The notes: generated by a model from the sequence alone, not told the origin. DNA of 37,789 nt from Subtercola sp. (GCA_025463745.1 JAODBB010000063.1:1-37789), one strand, 5' to 3'. Numbered from the stretch's first letter, positions 7,246-15,717 are shown. Program-made: numbers and translations.

Positions 7246-8817
7246 TTGTCTACACTCGCTCCGGTGATCCCGGAATCCCCGGTCGGGCGCCCGAGCGATG
7301 GCCAGGTCGTTCTCGAGCTGCGTTCTATTCGCAAGGCGTTCGGCCCGACCATCGCGGTGAAAGACGCGACCTTCCAGCTCCGGGCCGGGGAGGTGCACGC
7401 CATAGTCGGCGAGAACGGCTCGGGCAAGAGCACGCTGGTCAAGATCCTCAGCGGCATCCACATGCCCGATTCGGGCGAGATCGTCGTTTCGGGCGACGTG
7501 CGTTCTTCGTTCTCTCGGCCGGGAGCGGCTCTCAAGGCCGGAATTGCGACGGTCTTTCAAGAGGTTCTCGTCGTCGAGACCCAGACCGTCGTCGAGAACC
7601 TCTGGCTGGGCTCCGACGGGTTCTTCGGTGCGTCGAAGTCGACCAGGGCCAAGCGCACCGAGGGCGCCGCGGCGCTCGCCGAGCTGCTCGAGAACCCGCC
7701 CGAGATGGACGTCTTGATCGAAGACCTCAGCCTCAGCGATCGGCAGGCGTGCGGAATCGCGCGCGCCATTCTGCGCCGTCCGAAAGTGCTGATTCTCGAC
7801 GAGGCGACGTCGGCTCTCGACTTCGACACACGCAGTCGCCTGTTCACGGTGGTGCGCCGACTCAGCTCCGAAGGGGTGGGGGTCATTCTCATCACCCACC
7901 GAATGGACGAGATCGAAGACATCGCCGATCGGCTCACCGTGCTGCGCTCGGGCGAGACCATTGCCACGCTGCCCGGTGACAACTGGACGACACCACAGCT
8001 CGTGCAGTTGATGACTGGTGCCGAAGCACTGGTCGAACCCGAAGAACAGGCCGTGGTGGCGGCCACCGCGACGGGCCCCGTTGTGCTCGAGGCCCGCGGC
8101 ATCCGTCTGACGCCCTCGGCAGAACCGTTCACCTTCTCGCTACGTGCGGGCGAAGTGGTCGGCCTCGCCGGTCTCGAGGGGCAGGGGCAAGACACTTTTC
8201 TGCGGGCGCTCTGGGGCTTCGGCACCAGCGCGGGCGAGGTGCTGCGCACGACCGGCGGAGGCGAGGTGCAGATCACATCGAACGCGTCGGCCTCGCGCTC
8301 GGGTATCGCCTATGTTCCCCGCGAGCGGCGGGCCGAGTCGATCTTCGAGTGGATGAGCATCCAAGAGAACTTCTCGCTGCCCACCTCACGGCAAGATCGC
8401 CGTGGGCTCTTTCTCAGCAACAAGGCCTCAGCGGCAAGGTTTACGAACTACATCTCGCGGCTGAATATCAAACTTGGAAAGCCGAGCGACGGGATCACGA
8501 CCCTCAGCGGCGGAAATCAGCAGAAGGTGATCGTGGCGCGCTGGCTGGCCTCGAACCCCGAAGTGCTGCTGCTGAACGACCCGACGCGCGGCATCGACAT
8601 CAACGCCAAGCGCGATCTCTATGCGCTGCTGCGCACCCTCGCGGCCGAAGGCCTTGCGGTGGTGATGCTCTCGACCGAGGTCGATGAGCACATCGAACTG
8701 ATGGATCGGGTGCTCGTCTTTCACGACGACAACTGCTCACGCGAATTCAGCAAACGCGAACTCACCCGCGAAGGGCTCGTCTCGAGCTTCTTCGGATCAG
8801 AAAAGGAAGTCGCCTGA
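7246..8817 (+). CDS. Sugar-type (CUT2/RbsA-like) ABC importer, tandem ATPase subunit
   Basis: A 523-residue protein with two fused ATP-binding domains that would power the two permeases that follow. Start is TTG, supported by GAGGAGG 5 bases upstream. Domain 1 has Walker A GENGSGKST (55-63), a divergent signature LSLSDRQ (~162-168), Walker B LILDEATSALD and a switch His in ITHRMDE. Domain 2 lacks a proper Walker A (GLEGQGQDT), as is usual in this family, but keeps the signature LSGGNQQK (~420); its Walker B reads LLLNDPTRGID, so the usual Asp-Glu pair is Asn-Asp. Only one composite site may therefore hydrolyse ATP. It overlaps the next gene by one base (TGATG). The substrate is probably not a plain sugar given the aromatic genes nearby, but this is inference. 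Confidence 0.92.
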   Translation: MSTLAPVIPESPVGRPSDGQVVLELRSIRKAFGPTIAVKDATFQLRAGEVHAIVGENGSGKSTLVKILSGIHMPDSGEIVVSGDVRSSFSRPGAALKAGIATVFQEVLVVETQTVVENLWLGSDGFFGASKSTRAKRTEGAAALAELLENPPEMDVLIEDLSLSDRQACGIARAILRRPKVLILDEATSALDFDTRSRLFTVVRRLSSEGVGVILITHRMDEIEDIADRLTVLRSGETIATLPGDNWTTPQLVQLMTGAEALVEPEEQAVVAATATGPVVLEARGIRLTPSAEPFTFSLRAGEVVGLAGLEGQGQDTFLRALWGFGTSAGEVLRTTGGGEVQITSNASASRSGIAYVPRERRAESIFEWMSIQENFSLPTSRQDRRGLFLSNKASAARFTNYISRLNIKLGKPSDGITTLSGGNQQKVIVARWLASNPEVLLLNDPTRGIDINAKRDLYALLRTLAAEGLAVVMLSTEVDEHIELMDRVLVFHDDNCSREFSKRELTREGLVSSFFGSEKEVA

Positions 8818-9818
8818 TGAGCGCTGCGATCGCCCCGCCCGACCTCGCTCCTTCGCGGAGGAACGGTCAGTCGTTCAGCCTGCGCGCGTTCTTTCGGCGC
8901 AGAACGTTCGCGCTGGCACTGTTGCTCTCGGTCGCGCTGCTGATTCTCAGCGTGGCTCTGCAGCCGAGGATGAACTGGACGAACACTCTCGCCTCATTCG
9001 CTCCGCTCGCCGTCGCGGCCATCGCCAGCACCCCGGCTATTCTGAGCGGTCGGGGCGGGCTCGACATCTCTATCGGGCCGGTGATGACGTTATCGAGCAT
9101 CCTCTACGTCGGGTTTCTCGACCCGGCCGGGCTCGGCGGGTACGAAGCCATACCGATCGTGCTGCTCGTCTGCGGGGCAATCGGAGCGCTGAACGGACTC
9201 ATCATCGTCGGCCTGAACTTGCAGCCGGTAGTGGTGACGCTCTCGACCTTTTTCATCATCTCGGGCGTGAACCTCAGGATCGCCCCGAACCCGGTCGTGC
9301 TGACCGACGCGACGTGGGTCAGCAAGCTCGCGTCGGGGTACGGCTGGCTGCCGGGCGGCATCGTCAGCATCGGCGTTCCGGTGTTGATCTGGTTCTTGAT
9401 CACGCGAACCTCCTTCGGCCGAAATCTCTACTCGGTCGGCGGTAACGACACGACGGCGTTCTCGTCGGGCATCTCCGTGGCGCCGGTGCGGATTCTCGCG
9501 TATGCGCTCGGCGGCTGTTTTGCCGGAATCGGCGGTCTGGTGCTCGTGGGGCTGGTGAGTTCGGCCGATTCCAGCGGCAGCTCGGCCTATTCGCTGATCG
9601 CGATCGCGGCAGTCGCCCTCGGTGGCACCTCGCTCTCGGGCGGTCGTGGCGGCATGACCGGCGCGATCTTCGGAGCGCTGGCGATCTTCCTCGTGCAGAG
9701 CGTTCTCTCTGCAGCACGCATGCCGCAGACGCTTCTGCCGGTGATCTACGGCGGGCTGCTCGTCGTCTCGGTCATCATCGGGGCCCTCCTTTCGTCGAAG
9801 CCAAAGGTGAAGAAATGA
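8817..9818 (+). CDS. CUT2/RbsC-like ABC permease, first of two
   Basis: A 333-residue membrane protein with a basic N-terminus (SRRNGQSFSLRAFFRRR) and about 8-10 hydrophobic segments, typical of the BPD_transp_2 family. The conserved GGLDISIGPVMTLSS loop and the C-terminal AVALGGTSLSGGRGG motif (the EAA-like coupling region of this family) are visible. It is coupled to the ATPase by a one-base overlap and to the second permease by ATGA. Two different permeases imply a heterodimeric channel, unlike the single permease of the importer at 24165-28069. Confidence 0.9.
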   Translation: MSAAIAPPDLAPSRRNGQSFSLRAFFRRRTFALALLLSVALLILSVALQPRMNWTNTLASFAPLAVAAIASTPAILSGRGGLDISIGPVMTLSSILYVGFLDPAGLGGYEAIPIVLLVCGAIGALNGLIIVGLNLQPVVVTLSTFFIISGVNLRIAPNPVVLTDATWVSKLASGYGWLPGGIVSIGVPVLIWFLITRTSFGRNLYSVGGNDTTAFSSGISVAPVRILAYALGGCFAGIGGLVLVGLVSSADSSGSSAYSLIAIAAVALGGTSLSGGRGGMTGAIFGALAIFLVQSVLSAARMPQTLLPVIYGGLLVVSVIIGALLSSKPKVKK

Positions 9819-10861
9819 CCATTCGAGCCACAGAACACGCACCCGCCCCGGTCGCGCCGACCACCGTTTCCGTGCCGGCGGGCAGACAGTCGAACGGATT
9901 CGCCCGGCTGATCACGATCCAGAAGCAGATTCCGGTCGTTCAGCTCGTGCTGCTGGTCGTCGTCTTTCTGGTGGGCGTCGTCACACTGCCGGGATTCGGC
10001 AGCCCCGTGAGCATCGCCTCGATCCTCATCCTGTCGGCGCTGGCCGGTCTCGCCTCTGTGGGTCAGACCCTCGTCGTGATCATCGGCGGGTTCGACCTGT
10101 CGGTCGCCGGATTCATCGTGGCCGGCGCCTTGATGGTGACCCAGTTCGCGCAGGTGACGGGTCTGAGCTTCTTCACGGCGCTGCTGCTGCTGATCCCCGT
10201 GTTTTTGGTGCTCGGCGGACTCACCGGGTACATCTGCCACCGCTTCAACGTGCATCCGATCATCATCAGCCTGGCCATGGGCTCCATCGCGCTCGGCCTC
10301 GTGCGGGTTGTCTCCGGCACGGCCATTGTCGGCTCGCCGCCCGCCTTTCTGCGGGCGCTCACGTCGCCGATCGGGGGCACCTTCGGCATTCCGATTCCGC
10401 CGATCGTCGCCATCTGGATCGTCGTGGCGATCGCCATGGCCCTGTTCTTGCACCGCACCGTCGCGGGCCGCAAGCTGTACGCAACCGGCGCGAATCCACG
10501 CGCCGCGGGCTACTCGCTGGTTCGCACCCGGTGGTTCTGGGTCGGCGCCTTCGCCTTCAGCGGGCTCTGCTCCGGGCTGGTGGGAGTGGCGCTGGTCGCT
10601 TTCGCCGGCAGTGTCGACTCGAGTCTCGGCGACCCGTACCTCTTCGTCAGCCTCGCGGCGGTCATCGTCGGCGGCACCGTGTTCGGCGGCCCCGGCGACT
10701 ACACCCGCACCATCGTCGGTGCGCTGGTGCTGACCACCATCACGACCGTGCTCGTCGGCTACGGCCTGGTGAAGGCCGACCAGCAGATCATGTACGGCGC
10801 GATCATCCTTCTCGCCATGGCCATCTACGGCCGTGACAAGAAGCTCAAAGACCGGGTCTGA
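9815..10861 (+). CDS. CUT2/RbsC-like ABC permease, second of two
   Basis: A 348-residue BPD_transp_2 family protein with about 9 hydrophobic segments. Landmarks are IIGGFDLSVAGFIVAGALM (the family's GGxDLSVG loop) and VIVGGTVFGGPGDYTRT near residues 285-300. The start overlaps the first permease by 4 bases. It has diverged well away from the first permease, so the pair is not a recent duplication. Topology counts are by eye. Confidence 0.9.
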   Translation: MTIRATEHAPAPVAPTTVSVPAGRQSNGFARLITIQKQIPVVQLVLLVVVFLVGVVTLPGFGSPVSIASILILSALAGLASVGQTLVVIIGGFDLSVAGFIVAGALMVTQFAQVTGLSFFTALLLLIPVFLVLGGLTGYICHRFNVHPIIISLAMGSIALGLVRVVSGTAIVGSPPAFLRALTSPIGGTFGIPIPPIVAIWIVVAIAMALFLHRTVAGRKLYATGANPRAAGYSLVRTRWFWVGAFAFSGLCSGLVGVALVAFAGSVDSSLGDPYLFVSLAAVIVGGTVFGGPGDYTRTIVGALVLTTITTVLVGYGLVKADQQIMYGAIILLAMAIYGRDKKLKDRV

Positions 10862-10966
10862 GAACGATCCTGTTTCCCCTGATTTCCGACAGACGTGTCG
10901 GAGCGCACAGAGAACGACCCAAAGAACAAAACCCAGAGAAAAGCCCACAGAAATGGACACAGTGCA
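10862..10966 (+). promoter_or_regulatory. Leader with hairpin before the binding-protein gene
   Basis: TCCGACA (10885-10891) and TGTCGGA (10896-10902) form a perfect 7-bp stem with a 4-base loop. A possible upstream GTG start at 10895 lies inside this loop, which argues against using it. Hairpins between permease and receptor genes often stabilise the receptor part of the message; a similar element precedes the second receptor gene at 26858. Confidence 0.5.
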
Positions 10967-12244
10967 ATGACGCAACATGTGAGAGTCCCGAACCGATCAT
11001 GGCGGGGCAAGCAGCTCGGCCGAAAGGTCGCCGCTATCGCGACCGTACCCCTGCTCTTGGCGCTCGCCGCCTGTAGCGCGTCCGGAGCTGCCTCACCGTC
11101 GGTGACGGCCGCGGCCGGTCAGTGCGGCGACGTTCCCATCGTCGCCCCCAACGACCCGAGCAATCTCGTGTCGAGCCTGCCGGCCAGCCTGCAGGCCGGC
11201 TTCAATGGCTACGCGAACCCGCTGATGGCCAGCGCCTGGTCGACCTTCGCGGGCAAGAAGACGCCGTTGAAGGTCGGCTTCGTCGCCATTCCGCCGACGG
11301 GTCAGAGCAACCTCGACTTCAACAATGCCGTGCAGGCCGGGTTCGACAAGGCGAAAACCGCCGGGCTGGTCACGGGTGACCTCATCACCGAGATGCCAGC
11401 CGACTTCAACACCATGACCCCGGCAGACCAGGTCACCGAGTACAACGACCTGGTCAGCCAGGGCGTCGACCTGATCATCCTGCACCCGCTCTCGGGTGAG
11501 GCCATGATTCCGTCAGTGGATGCCGCCGGTGCCGCGGGTATCCCGACCATCGCCGGCAACACGATCGTCGACTCGAAGTATTCGGTGACGGTCGCGAGCA
11601 ACTGGTTCAACGAGGCAGCGTATCCGCTGGCTGCAGCCGCGAAGATCCTCGACGGTAAGGGCAACACGGTCATCGTTCAGGGCGCAGAGGGCTCGTCGAC
11701 GAACACCACGCTGGTGAACGCGACGCAGAGCGTTCTGGCAATGTGCCCCGGCTTGAAGCTCATCGGCAAGGTGTCGGGCAACTACTCGAACTCGGGCGCC
11801 CAGACCGCGCTGACGACCTTCATGGCGTCTCACCCCGAGTCGATCGACCTCGCCGTCTCGCTCGGCATCATGGGCTCCGGAACGTACGCGGCCTTCGAGC
11901 AAGCCGGCCGGCCGTACCCGCTGGTCGCCGACATCAACGCCTCAGCCGCATCGCTGGCGTACTGGAACAACGCCGCGAAGGCGACAGGCTACAAGGGCGC
12001 TGCGACGAGCAACACTTCGACCCAAGAGGGAACTGCCGTCTGGGATGTCGCGATGCGCACCATGGCCGGTGAAGGGCCTAAGCTCAACGTCGTCGTGCCG
12101 AACATGTCGGTCATCTCGCCCGACAACCTGAACCAGTTCCTGGTTCCCGGCGCCGACACCTCGTCGACGCTCGACGCGCTGCCGTCTGCCGACTGGGCTT
12201 CGCCAACGGTGATTGACCCGTATTTCAACAACCCGACGCAGTAG
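10967..12244 (+). CDS. Substrate-binding lipoprotein of CUT2 ABC importer
   Basis: Extracytoplasmic receptor for the importer at 7246-10861, anchored to the outer face of the membrane. The chosen start gives 425 residues with a basic n-region (RVPNRSWRGKQLGRK), a hydrophobic core and the lipobox LALAAC with C36 as the lipidated residue. The mature part has the type 1 periplasmic-binding fold of the RbsB class: LKVGFVAIPPTGQSN, a QVTEYNDLVSQGVDLIILHP segment (the QDL-SQGVDGIII pattern), then AAGIPTIAGNT and a C-terminal lobe with GTAVWDVAMRTMAG. The ribosome site is weak, so the start is less certain than the frame. Ligand residues cannot be matched to known sugars. Confidence 0.88.
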   Translation: MTQHVRVPNRSWRGKQLGRKVAAIATVPLLLALAACSASGAASPSVTAAAGQCGDVPIVAPNDPSNLVSSLPASLQAGFNGYANPLMASAWSTFAGKKTPLKVGFVAIPPTGQSNLDFNNAVQAGFDKAKTAGLVTGDLITEMPADFNTMTPADQVTEYNDLVSQGVDLIILHPLSGEAMIPSVDAAGAAGIPTIAGNTIVDSKYSVTVASNWFNEAAYPLAAAAKILDGKGNTVIVQGAEGSSTNTTLVNATQSVLAMCPGLKLIGKVSGNYSNSGAQTALTTFMASHPESIDLAVSLGIMGSGTYAAFEQAGRPYPLVADINASAASLAYWNNAAKATGYKGAATSNTSTQEGTAVWDVAMRTMAGEGPKLNVVVPNMSVISPDNLNQFLVPGADTSSTLDALPSADWASPTVIDPYFNNPTQ

Positions 12245-12250
12245 CGGGTG

Positions 12251-12291
12251 GAAGGAACACCGGAACTGCGACGCGGTTCCGGTGTTCCTTC
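12251..12291 (+). terminator. Strong Rho-independent terminator of the ABC operon
   Basis: A perfect 16-bp stem, 12251-12266 paired with 12276-12291, has a 9-base loop and is followed by TTT. It starts 6 bases after the receptor gene stop, which marks the end of region A. Confidence 0.9.
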
Positions 12292-12312
12292 TTTGCGGGT
12301 GTCCTCGGTCGT

Positions 12313-12489
12313 TCATGGCCGCCACTCCGTGCGAAAGTCTGGACTGTGAACCGTCGATGTCGTGGATGAGCGGCTCGCGGTTGGGGGTTCTTCATCCTTA
12401 TAGGAAGTTGTCCAATGCGAGCCGTCCCACCATTGTTGCCGCCCTGAACCGTCGTCATACCATCCGGCCGTGGCCTTCAGGCTCCGAGG
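12313..12489 (-). pseudogene. Remnant of a DUF2510-domain protein
   Basis: On the minus strand an open frame of 58 codons encodes the DUF2510 signature: AGWYDDGSGRQQWWDGSHWT, a family of short actinobacterial membrane-protein modules with the pattern P-G-W-Y-x-D-P-x-G-x-x-x-x-W-W-D-G-x-x-W-T. It is followed by a Ser/Thr-rich tail and a stop at 12313-12315. An in-frame stop at 12490-12492 and no ATG, GTG or TTG upstream of the motif indicate that the 5' end is lost, or that it uses a CTG start at 12480. It overlaps the 3' end of the DUF2269 gene in a different frame. The motif is clear; whether it is expressed is not. Confidence 0.6.
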
Positions 12490-13067
12490 TCAGCCAGAGC
12501 ACTGGGCGTGCCTCGACGAACTGATCGGATTCGTATGGTCGCAGCGATGATCGACGCGGCAGCCGCGATCGCGCATGCCGCGATCGAGGCGGCAAGGCCC
12601 GGCCTGTTCGTCATCAAATACAACAACGCGACGACCTGGGAAGAGCCGAAGAAGACCGAGTAGATCGGGCTGGATGCGAGCTGGAGTTTGCGGAGCTCGG
12701 CTTGCGGCCACTGGTCTGAGGCGCTTGCAATCGCGGTGTGGAGGCGCTTGGCATCTCTCGCCTCGACCGTGCGCCCGATGACCGACAGCATCAGGGTGAC
12801 GAACAGTGAAGTGTCTAGCCAACCCGCGCTCCATGGGATACTTCCGTGATAGCCGTGTTGAGAGACCATGTAGACACCAGGCACGATAATGAGCAGCATC
12901 GCTGGGACGATCACGGCCTCGATCCGTTTCGTCACCGCGGTCAGTGACCGCAACTCGGCCACAGAGCCGGCGGTCTGTACCCGGAGTGTCGCCAGCAGGG
13001 TGGTTGTCACGGAACCGACAAGAAGAACCACACCTAAGAGGTGCAGGAACAGGGCAGCGTTGTACAT
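12477..13067 (-). CDS. DUF2269-family integral membrane protein
   Basis: A 196-residue protein with four or more hydrophobic segments: residues ~5-27 (ALFLHLLGVVLLVGSVTTTL), 50-70, 85-100 and 145-185. The opening LHLLGVVLLVGS pattern is typical of DUF2269, predicted membrane proteins of unknown function. Start ATG 13067 follows an AAAGGAA ribosome site. The 3' end overlaps the DUF2510 relic. A palindrome at 13188-13208 upstream matches one found before the reductase gene at 13945, so the MarR protein encoded at 13392 probably controls this gene. Confidence 0.75.
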   Translation of the reverse strand: MYNAALFLHLLGVVLLVGSVTTTLLATLRVQTAGSVAELRSLTAVTKRIEAVIVPAMLLIIVPGVYMVSQHGYHGSIPWSAGWLDTSLFVTLMLSVIGRTVEARDAKRLHTAIASASDQWPQAELRKLQLASSPIYSVFFGSSQVVALLYLMTNRPGLAASIAACAIAAAASIIAATIRIRSVRRGTPSALADLGA

Positions 13068-13391
13068 GGGTATTCCTTTGGTCGGCCGAACTGTCGAGCC
13101 CGGATGCTATGGAGAACAGGGCCGGTTCTGGGTGGATGGCATTTTCGAGTTGCCCGGCCATCAGCTCCAGCCGCCGTCGGCTTGGTGTTAGTCAGGTATC
13201 TTTACTATATGCAGTGAGAGCCCGATTGACAACAACCAGAGGTGTGAACGTGCTGAGTGGCAACCGGCACCTGCGGAGCGCCGCGCGGCGCACGTGCCGC
13301 AGCGATCGTGTCGGCTGCAATCGGGCCCGACAGCATTGACGTAGGGTGTGATCATCGTGGGATCAGATCGACGAATGGAGTACAGAGTGTC
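13068..13391. other. Divergent intergenic region between DUF2269 and marR-like gene
   Basis: This 324-base gap holds the ribosome site of the minus-strand gene near 13071-13078 and the MarR-type half-palindrome at 13188-13208. A GC-rich stretch at 13255-13330 contains no convincing gene. A frame that reads into it from the MarR gene (from 13257) has low-complexity composition and is considered untranslated. Confidence 0.5.
13188..13208. promoter_or_regulatory. Candidate MarR operator, left copy
   Basis: TTAGTCA (13188-13194), a 7-base spacer, then TTACTAT (13202-13208), 5 of 7 bases complementary to the left arm. The first ten bases, TTAGTCAGGT, are identical to the right copy at 13865, with the same spacing. 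It lies between the divergent DUF2269 and MarR genes. Confidence 0.6.
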
Positions 13392-13862
13392 ATGGACGAC
13401 GAGCAGCGCGTCAATCTAGGGGTGTCGTTGTTCATCCCGTATCGGTACACCGAAGACAGAATGTTCCGGGCTCTCCAGGATGCAGGGTTCGACGACTGGA
13501 CCCTCGCCCAATGCCGCGTGTTTCAACGCGTGGCCCCGGATGGTTCGCGCCTCACGGACCTCGCTGACCAGGCGCAGATGAGCAAGCAGAGCGCCGGCGG
13601 GATGGTCGATCAATTGGAAAGTCTGGGCTATGTCCGGCGGGTTCCCGATCCCACGGATGGCCGCGCACGATTGATCGTGATCGAAGGACGTGGCTTACAA
13701 GCGGTCGAGGTCGCCCGGGCGACACTCGACGACATCCTCTCTGAGTGGAAGGCCTACCTGGGCACCCGCAACTTCACGTTATTGCAGCAGATCCTGGACC
13801 AGCTCGCCGAGATCACCGATCCCTACGCCCGGTCGGCTCCGCAGGCTCCGACCTCGTCTTGA
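13392..13862 (+). CDS. MarR-family transcriptional regulator
   Basis: A 156-residue winged-helix protein. The recognition region LTDLADQAQMSKQSAGGMVDQLESLGYVRRVPDPTDGRARLI (about residues 56-97) has the helix-turn-helix plus DxRxR-type wing typical of MarR, with dimer helices at both ends. ATG 13392 is chosen over the frame start at 13257 because the family begins with this helix and a GGAG lies about 15 bases upstream. It is flanked by matching palindromes on both sides. Family members are usually repressors released by small phenolic or electrophilic ligands. Confidence 0.88.
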   Translation: MDDEQRVNLGVSLFIPYRYTEDRMFRALQDAGFDDWTLAQCRVFQRVAPDGSRLTDLADQAQMSKQSAGGMVDQLESLGYVRRVPDPTDGRARLIVIEGRGLQAVEVARATLDDILSEWKAYLGTRNFTLLQQILDQLAEITDPYARSAPQAPTSS

Positions 13863-13864
13863 CT

Positions 13865-13885
13865 TTAGTCAGGTTTATTGACTAA
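13865..13885. promoter_or_regulatory. Candidate MarR operator, right copy
   Basis: Perfect inverted repeat TTAGTCA (13865-13871) and TGACTAA (13879-13885), 7-base spacer, immediately after the MarR stop and 60 bases before the reductase start. Size and symmetry fit a MarR dimer site. Confidence 0.7.
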
Positions 13886-13944
13886 TGTTGTCGGTGATCC
13901 AGACGAATTAGACGCGATGGACGAGTAGCAGAAAGCGAAATATC

Positions 13945-14577
13945 ATGAAATTTCTCGTCCTTGGAGCAACGGGCCGCACCGGCATCCTCTTCGTCACAAA
14001 GGCACTCGACCGCGGGCACCAGGTCACCGCACTCGTTCGCAGGGCTGACGCAGCCGTCGACTCGCGCGCTCAGATCATCAGCGGCGACGTCACCGACGCC
14101 GCCGTGATCGCGACCGCCGCCCAAGGCCACGACGCGATCATCAGCACCCTCGGAGTGAAAAACGCGCGCAAAACCCCAACGTTGATCACCGACACTGTTC
14201 GTGCAGTCATCGCATCCGCGAAAACATCAGGCGTCGACCGTTTCGTCGTCGTGTCCGCGTTCGGAGTCGGCGACTCCCTCACCAAAGCCTCGTTCCTCGT
14301 CGGCCCCATATTCCGCACCGTGCTTCGAAAAACCTACGCAGACAAAGCCGCGTCGGAAGTGCTCCTCAGAGCCAGTGAGCTGAAATGGACCCTCGAATAC
14401 CCCGGAGCCTTGAACGACAAAGACATCACCCGGTACACCGCGGTCACCCTCGAGGACGCCACGAAATTGCCGATCTTCCCCACGACCTCCCGTGCGAACG
14501 TCGCCGAATTCCTGCTCCATTCCGCCATTCAAAACAGCTTCATCCGTCAGACCGTCATCGTCACCGACGCCAAATAG
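13945..14577 (+). CDS. NAD(P)H-binding atypical SDR (NmrA/BVR-B-like)
   Basis: A 210-residue single-domain Rossmann protein. It starts with the dinucleotide motif VLGATGRTG (residues 5-13), followed by HQVTALVRRADA, IISGDVTDAA and ISTLGVKNA. This matches the NAD(P)-binding (NAD_binding_10) group that includes flavin reductase/biliverdin reductase B-like proteins. These often lie beside MarR or HxlR regulators and act in redox stress or quinone-type reduction, which fits the operator at 13865. No canonical YxxxK pair is evident. The substrate is unknown. Confidence 0.82.
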   Translation: MKFLVLGATGRTGILFVTKALDRGHQVTALVRRADAAVDSRAQIISGDVTDAAVIATAAQGHDAIISTLGVKNARKTPTLITDTVRAVIASAKTSGVDRFVVVSAFGVGDSLTKASFLVGPIFRTVLRKTYADKAASEVLLRASELKWTLEYPGALNDKDITRYTAVTLEDATKLPIFPTTSRANVAEFLLHSAIQNSFIRQTVIVTDAK

Positions 14578-14688
14578 GTCGCCGAACGCGTCTCCGCGGA
14601 GACTCGAAACCCCGCCGTTCACCGCTGCGGAAACCACGCCAGAAAGCGGCATGAAGTGCACTGTCGACCAGCCAGGAGCGGTTTCGGA

Positions 14689-15717
14689 CTATTCGAGGGG
14701 CTCGACGTCGAATGGTCCGTCGAAAATGATGACGAAGGTGGCCCCGGAGTCGAGTGTGGGCGCATGATGCATTGGTACTCCGGCGGGGAAGTGAGCGTAC
14801 CCGCCAGGCCCGAGCACCACACCGTTTGCGATCAGCTTTCCGTCGACTACGACGATGGTGTGGGCGGCCGTATGTCTGTGCCGCTCGGCAATCATTCCCG
14901 GGGAGTAGCGCACCACATAGTGTTCCGCTCCCGAAGCCGGATCTTCGTAGAGTTTCTCTAACGCAACGGGTTCGTTATAGATCGGCTGAACAGACGGGTG
15001 CAAGGGCATCGCCCGCACATCCGGAACAATCATCGCTTCACTCACGGTTTCGGCTACGGGAACGTCGATGACGAGTAGCCCCTGAATGTATCGAAGAACT
15101 TCGTCGGCGATGACGACCGAGGTGCGGTCGAGCAGCCATAGAACCTGCAGGCCATCCATCAGCGAAATGAGATTGCGCGCTGCCGAAAGCGGATCGATGC
15201 CTGGCTGCAGGTCGCCGTTGTCGCCAAGCGACGTGAAGGCTCGAACGAGCTGTTTGCGGAGGTTCTGGTAGCGCTCGACGAAGTAATCGTGTGCCGGATG
15301 ATCGGGGGCGGTCGCCTCGGCTGACACGATGCAGTAGAGCTCGATCAGGCCGGGAACGGTGGCGTTGTACGACGTGAGTTTCACGATATTCAGTAGGGAA
15401 GTCATGCCATGGTCGCCGTCTAGCGGAAACTTCTCGCGGCTGATTTCGTCTCGACGTTGGAGCACCGCGAAGAGCAGGCTGTTCTTCGACGGAAAGTGGT
15501 GGAGCAGGCCTGCTTCACTGATGCCGACCCGATCGGCGATCTCGCGTATCGAGCCTTTTCGAAACCCGCCCGCGCCGAAGGTCTCGACGGCCGCATTGAG
15601 AATTTCCGCGCGTCTGTTCGCCGTCTTCGAGTACTCACCTCTCGCCGCCGTCTTTTTCGGCACAGCGACGGGCGCGGGCGAAAGGGGTGTTGTGCTCACG
15701 ACTTTTGGTGTCGCCAT
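14689..15717 (-). CDS. TetR-family regulator fused to a C-terminal cupin domain
   Basis: A 342-residue fusion. Residues ~35-85 form a TetR helix-turn-helix: RRAEILNAAVETFGAGGF, then IREIADRVGISEAGLLHHF and SKNSLLFAVL. Residues ~90-225 are the all-helical ligand/dimer domain. Residues ~245-342 are a cupin barrel with H280, H282 and H286 (AERHRHTAAHTIVVVDG) and the second motif FPAGVPMHH (H317/H318), enough to hold a metal. The barrel follows directly in the same frame with no sign of assembly error. ATG 15717 lies about 10 bases after GGAGGG; an upstream TTG at 15741 is rejected. It is divergent from the isomerase/dehydrogenase pair, which it probably controls. Confidence 0.85.
   Translation of the reverse strand: MATPKVVSTTPLSPAPVAVPKKTAARGEYSKTANRRAEILNAAVETFGAGGFRKGSIREIADRVGISEAGLLHHFPSKNSLLFAVLQRRDEISREKFPLDGDHGMTSLLNIVKLTSYNATVPGLIELYCIVSAEATAPDHPAHDYFVERYQNLRKQLVRAFTSLGDNGDLQPGIDPLSAARNLISLMDGLQVLWLLDRTSVVIADEVLRYIQGLLVIDVPVAETVSEAMIVPDVRAMPLHPSVQPIYNEPVALEKLYEDPASGAEHYVVRYSPGMIAERHRHTAAHTIVVVDGKLIANGVVLGPGGYAHFPAGVPMHHAPTLDSGATFVIIFDGPFDVEPLE

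Noticed and set aside
9746..10978. Minus-strand open frame (410 codons) opposite the second permease
   Set aside because: Translation is mostly Asp/Glu/Arg/Gly/His, as expected from the reverse of membrane-protein codons; no ribosome site or fold.
12490..13161. Alternative minus-strand frame with a plausible-looking N-terminus before the DUF2269 gene
   Set aside because: It loses sense within the DUF2269 region and the DUF2269 frame has the ribosome site and membrane segments.
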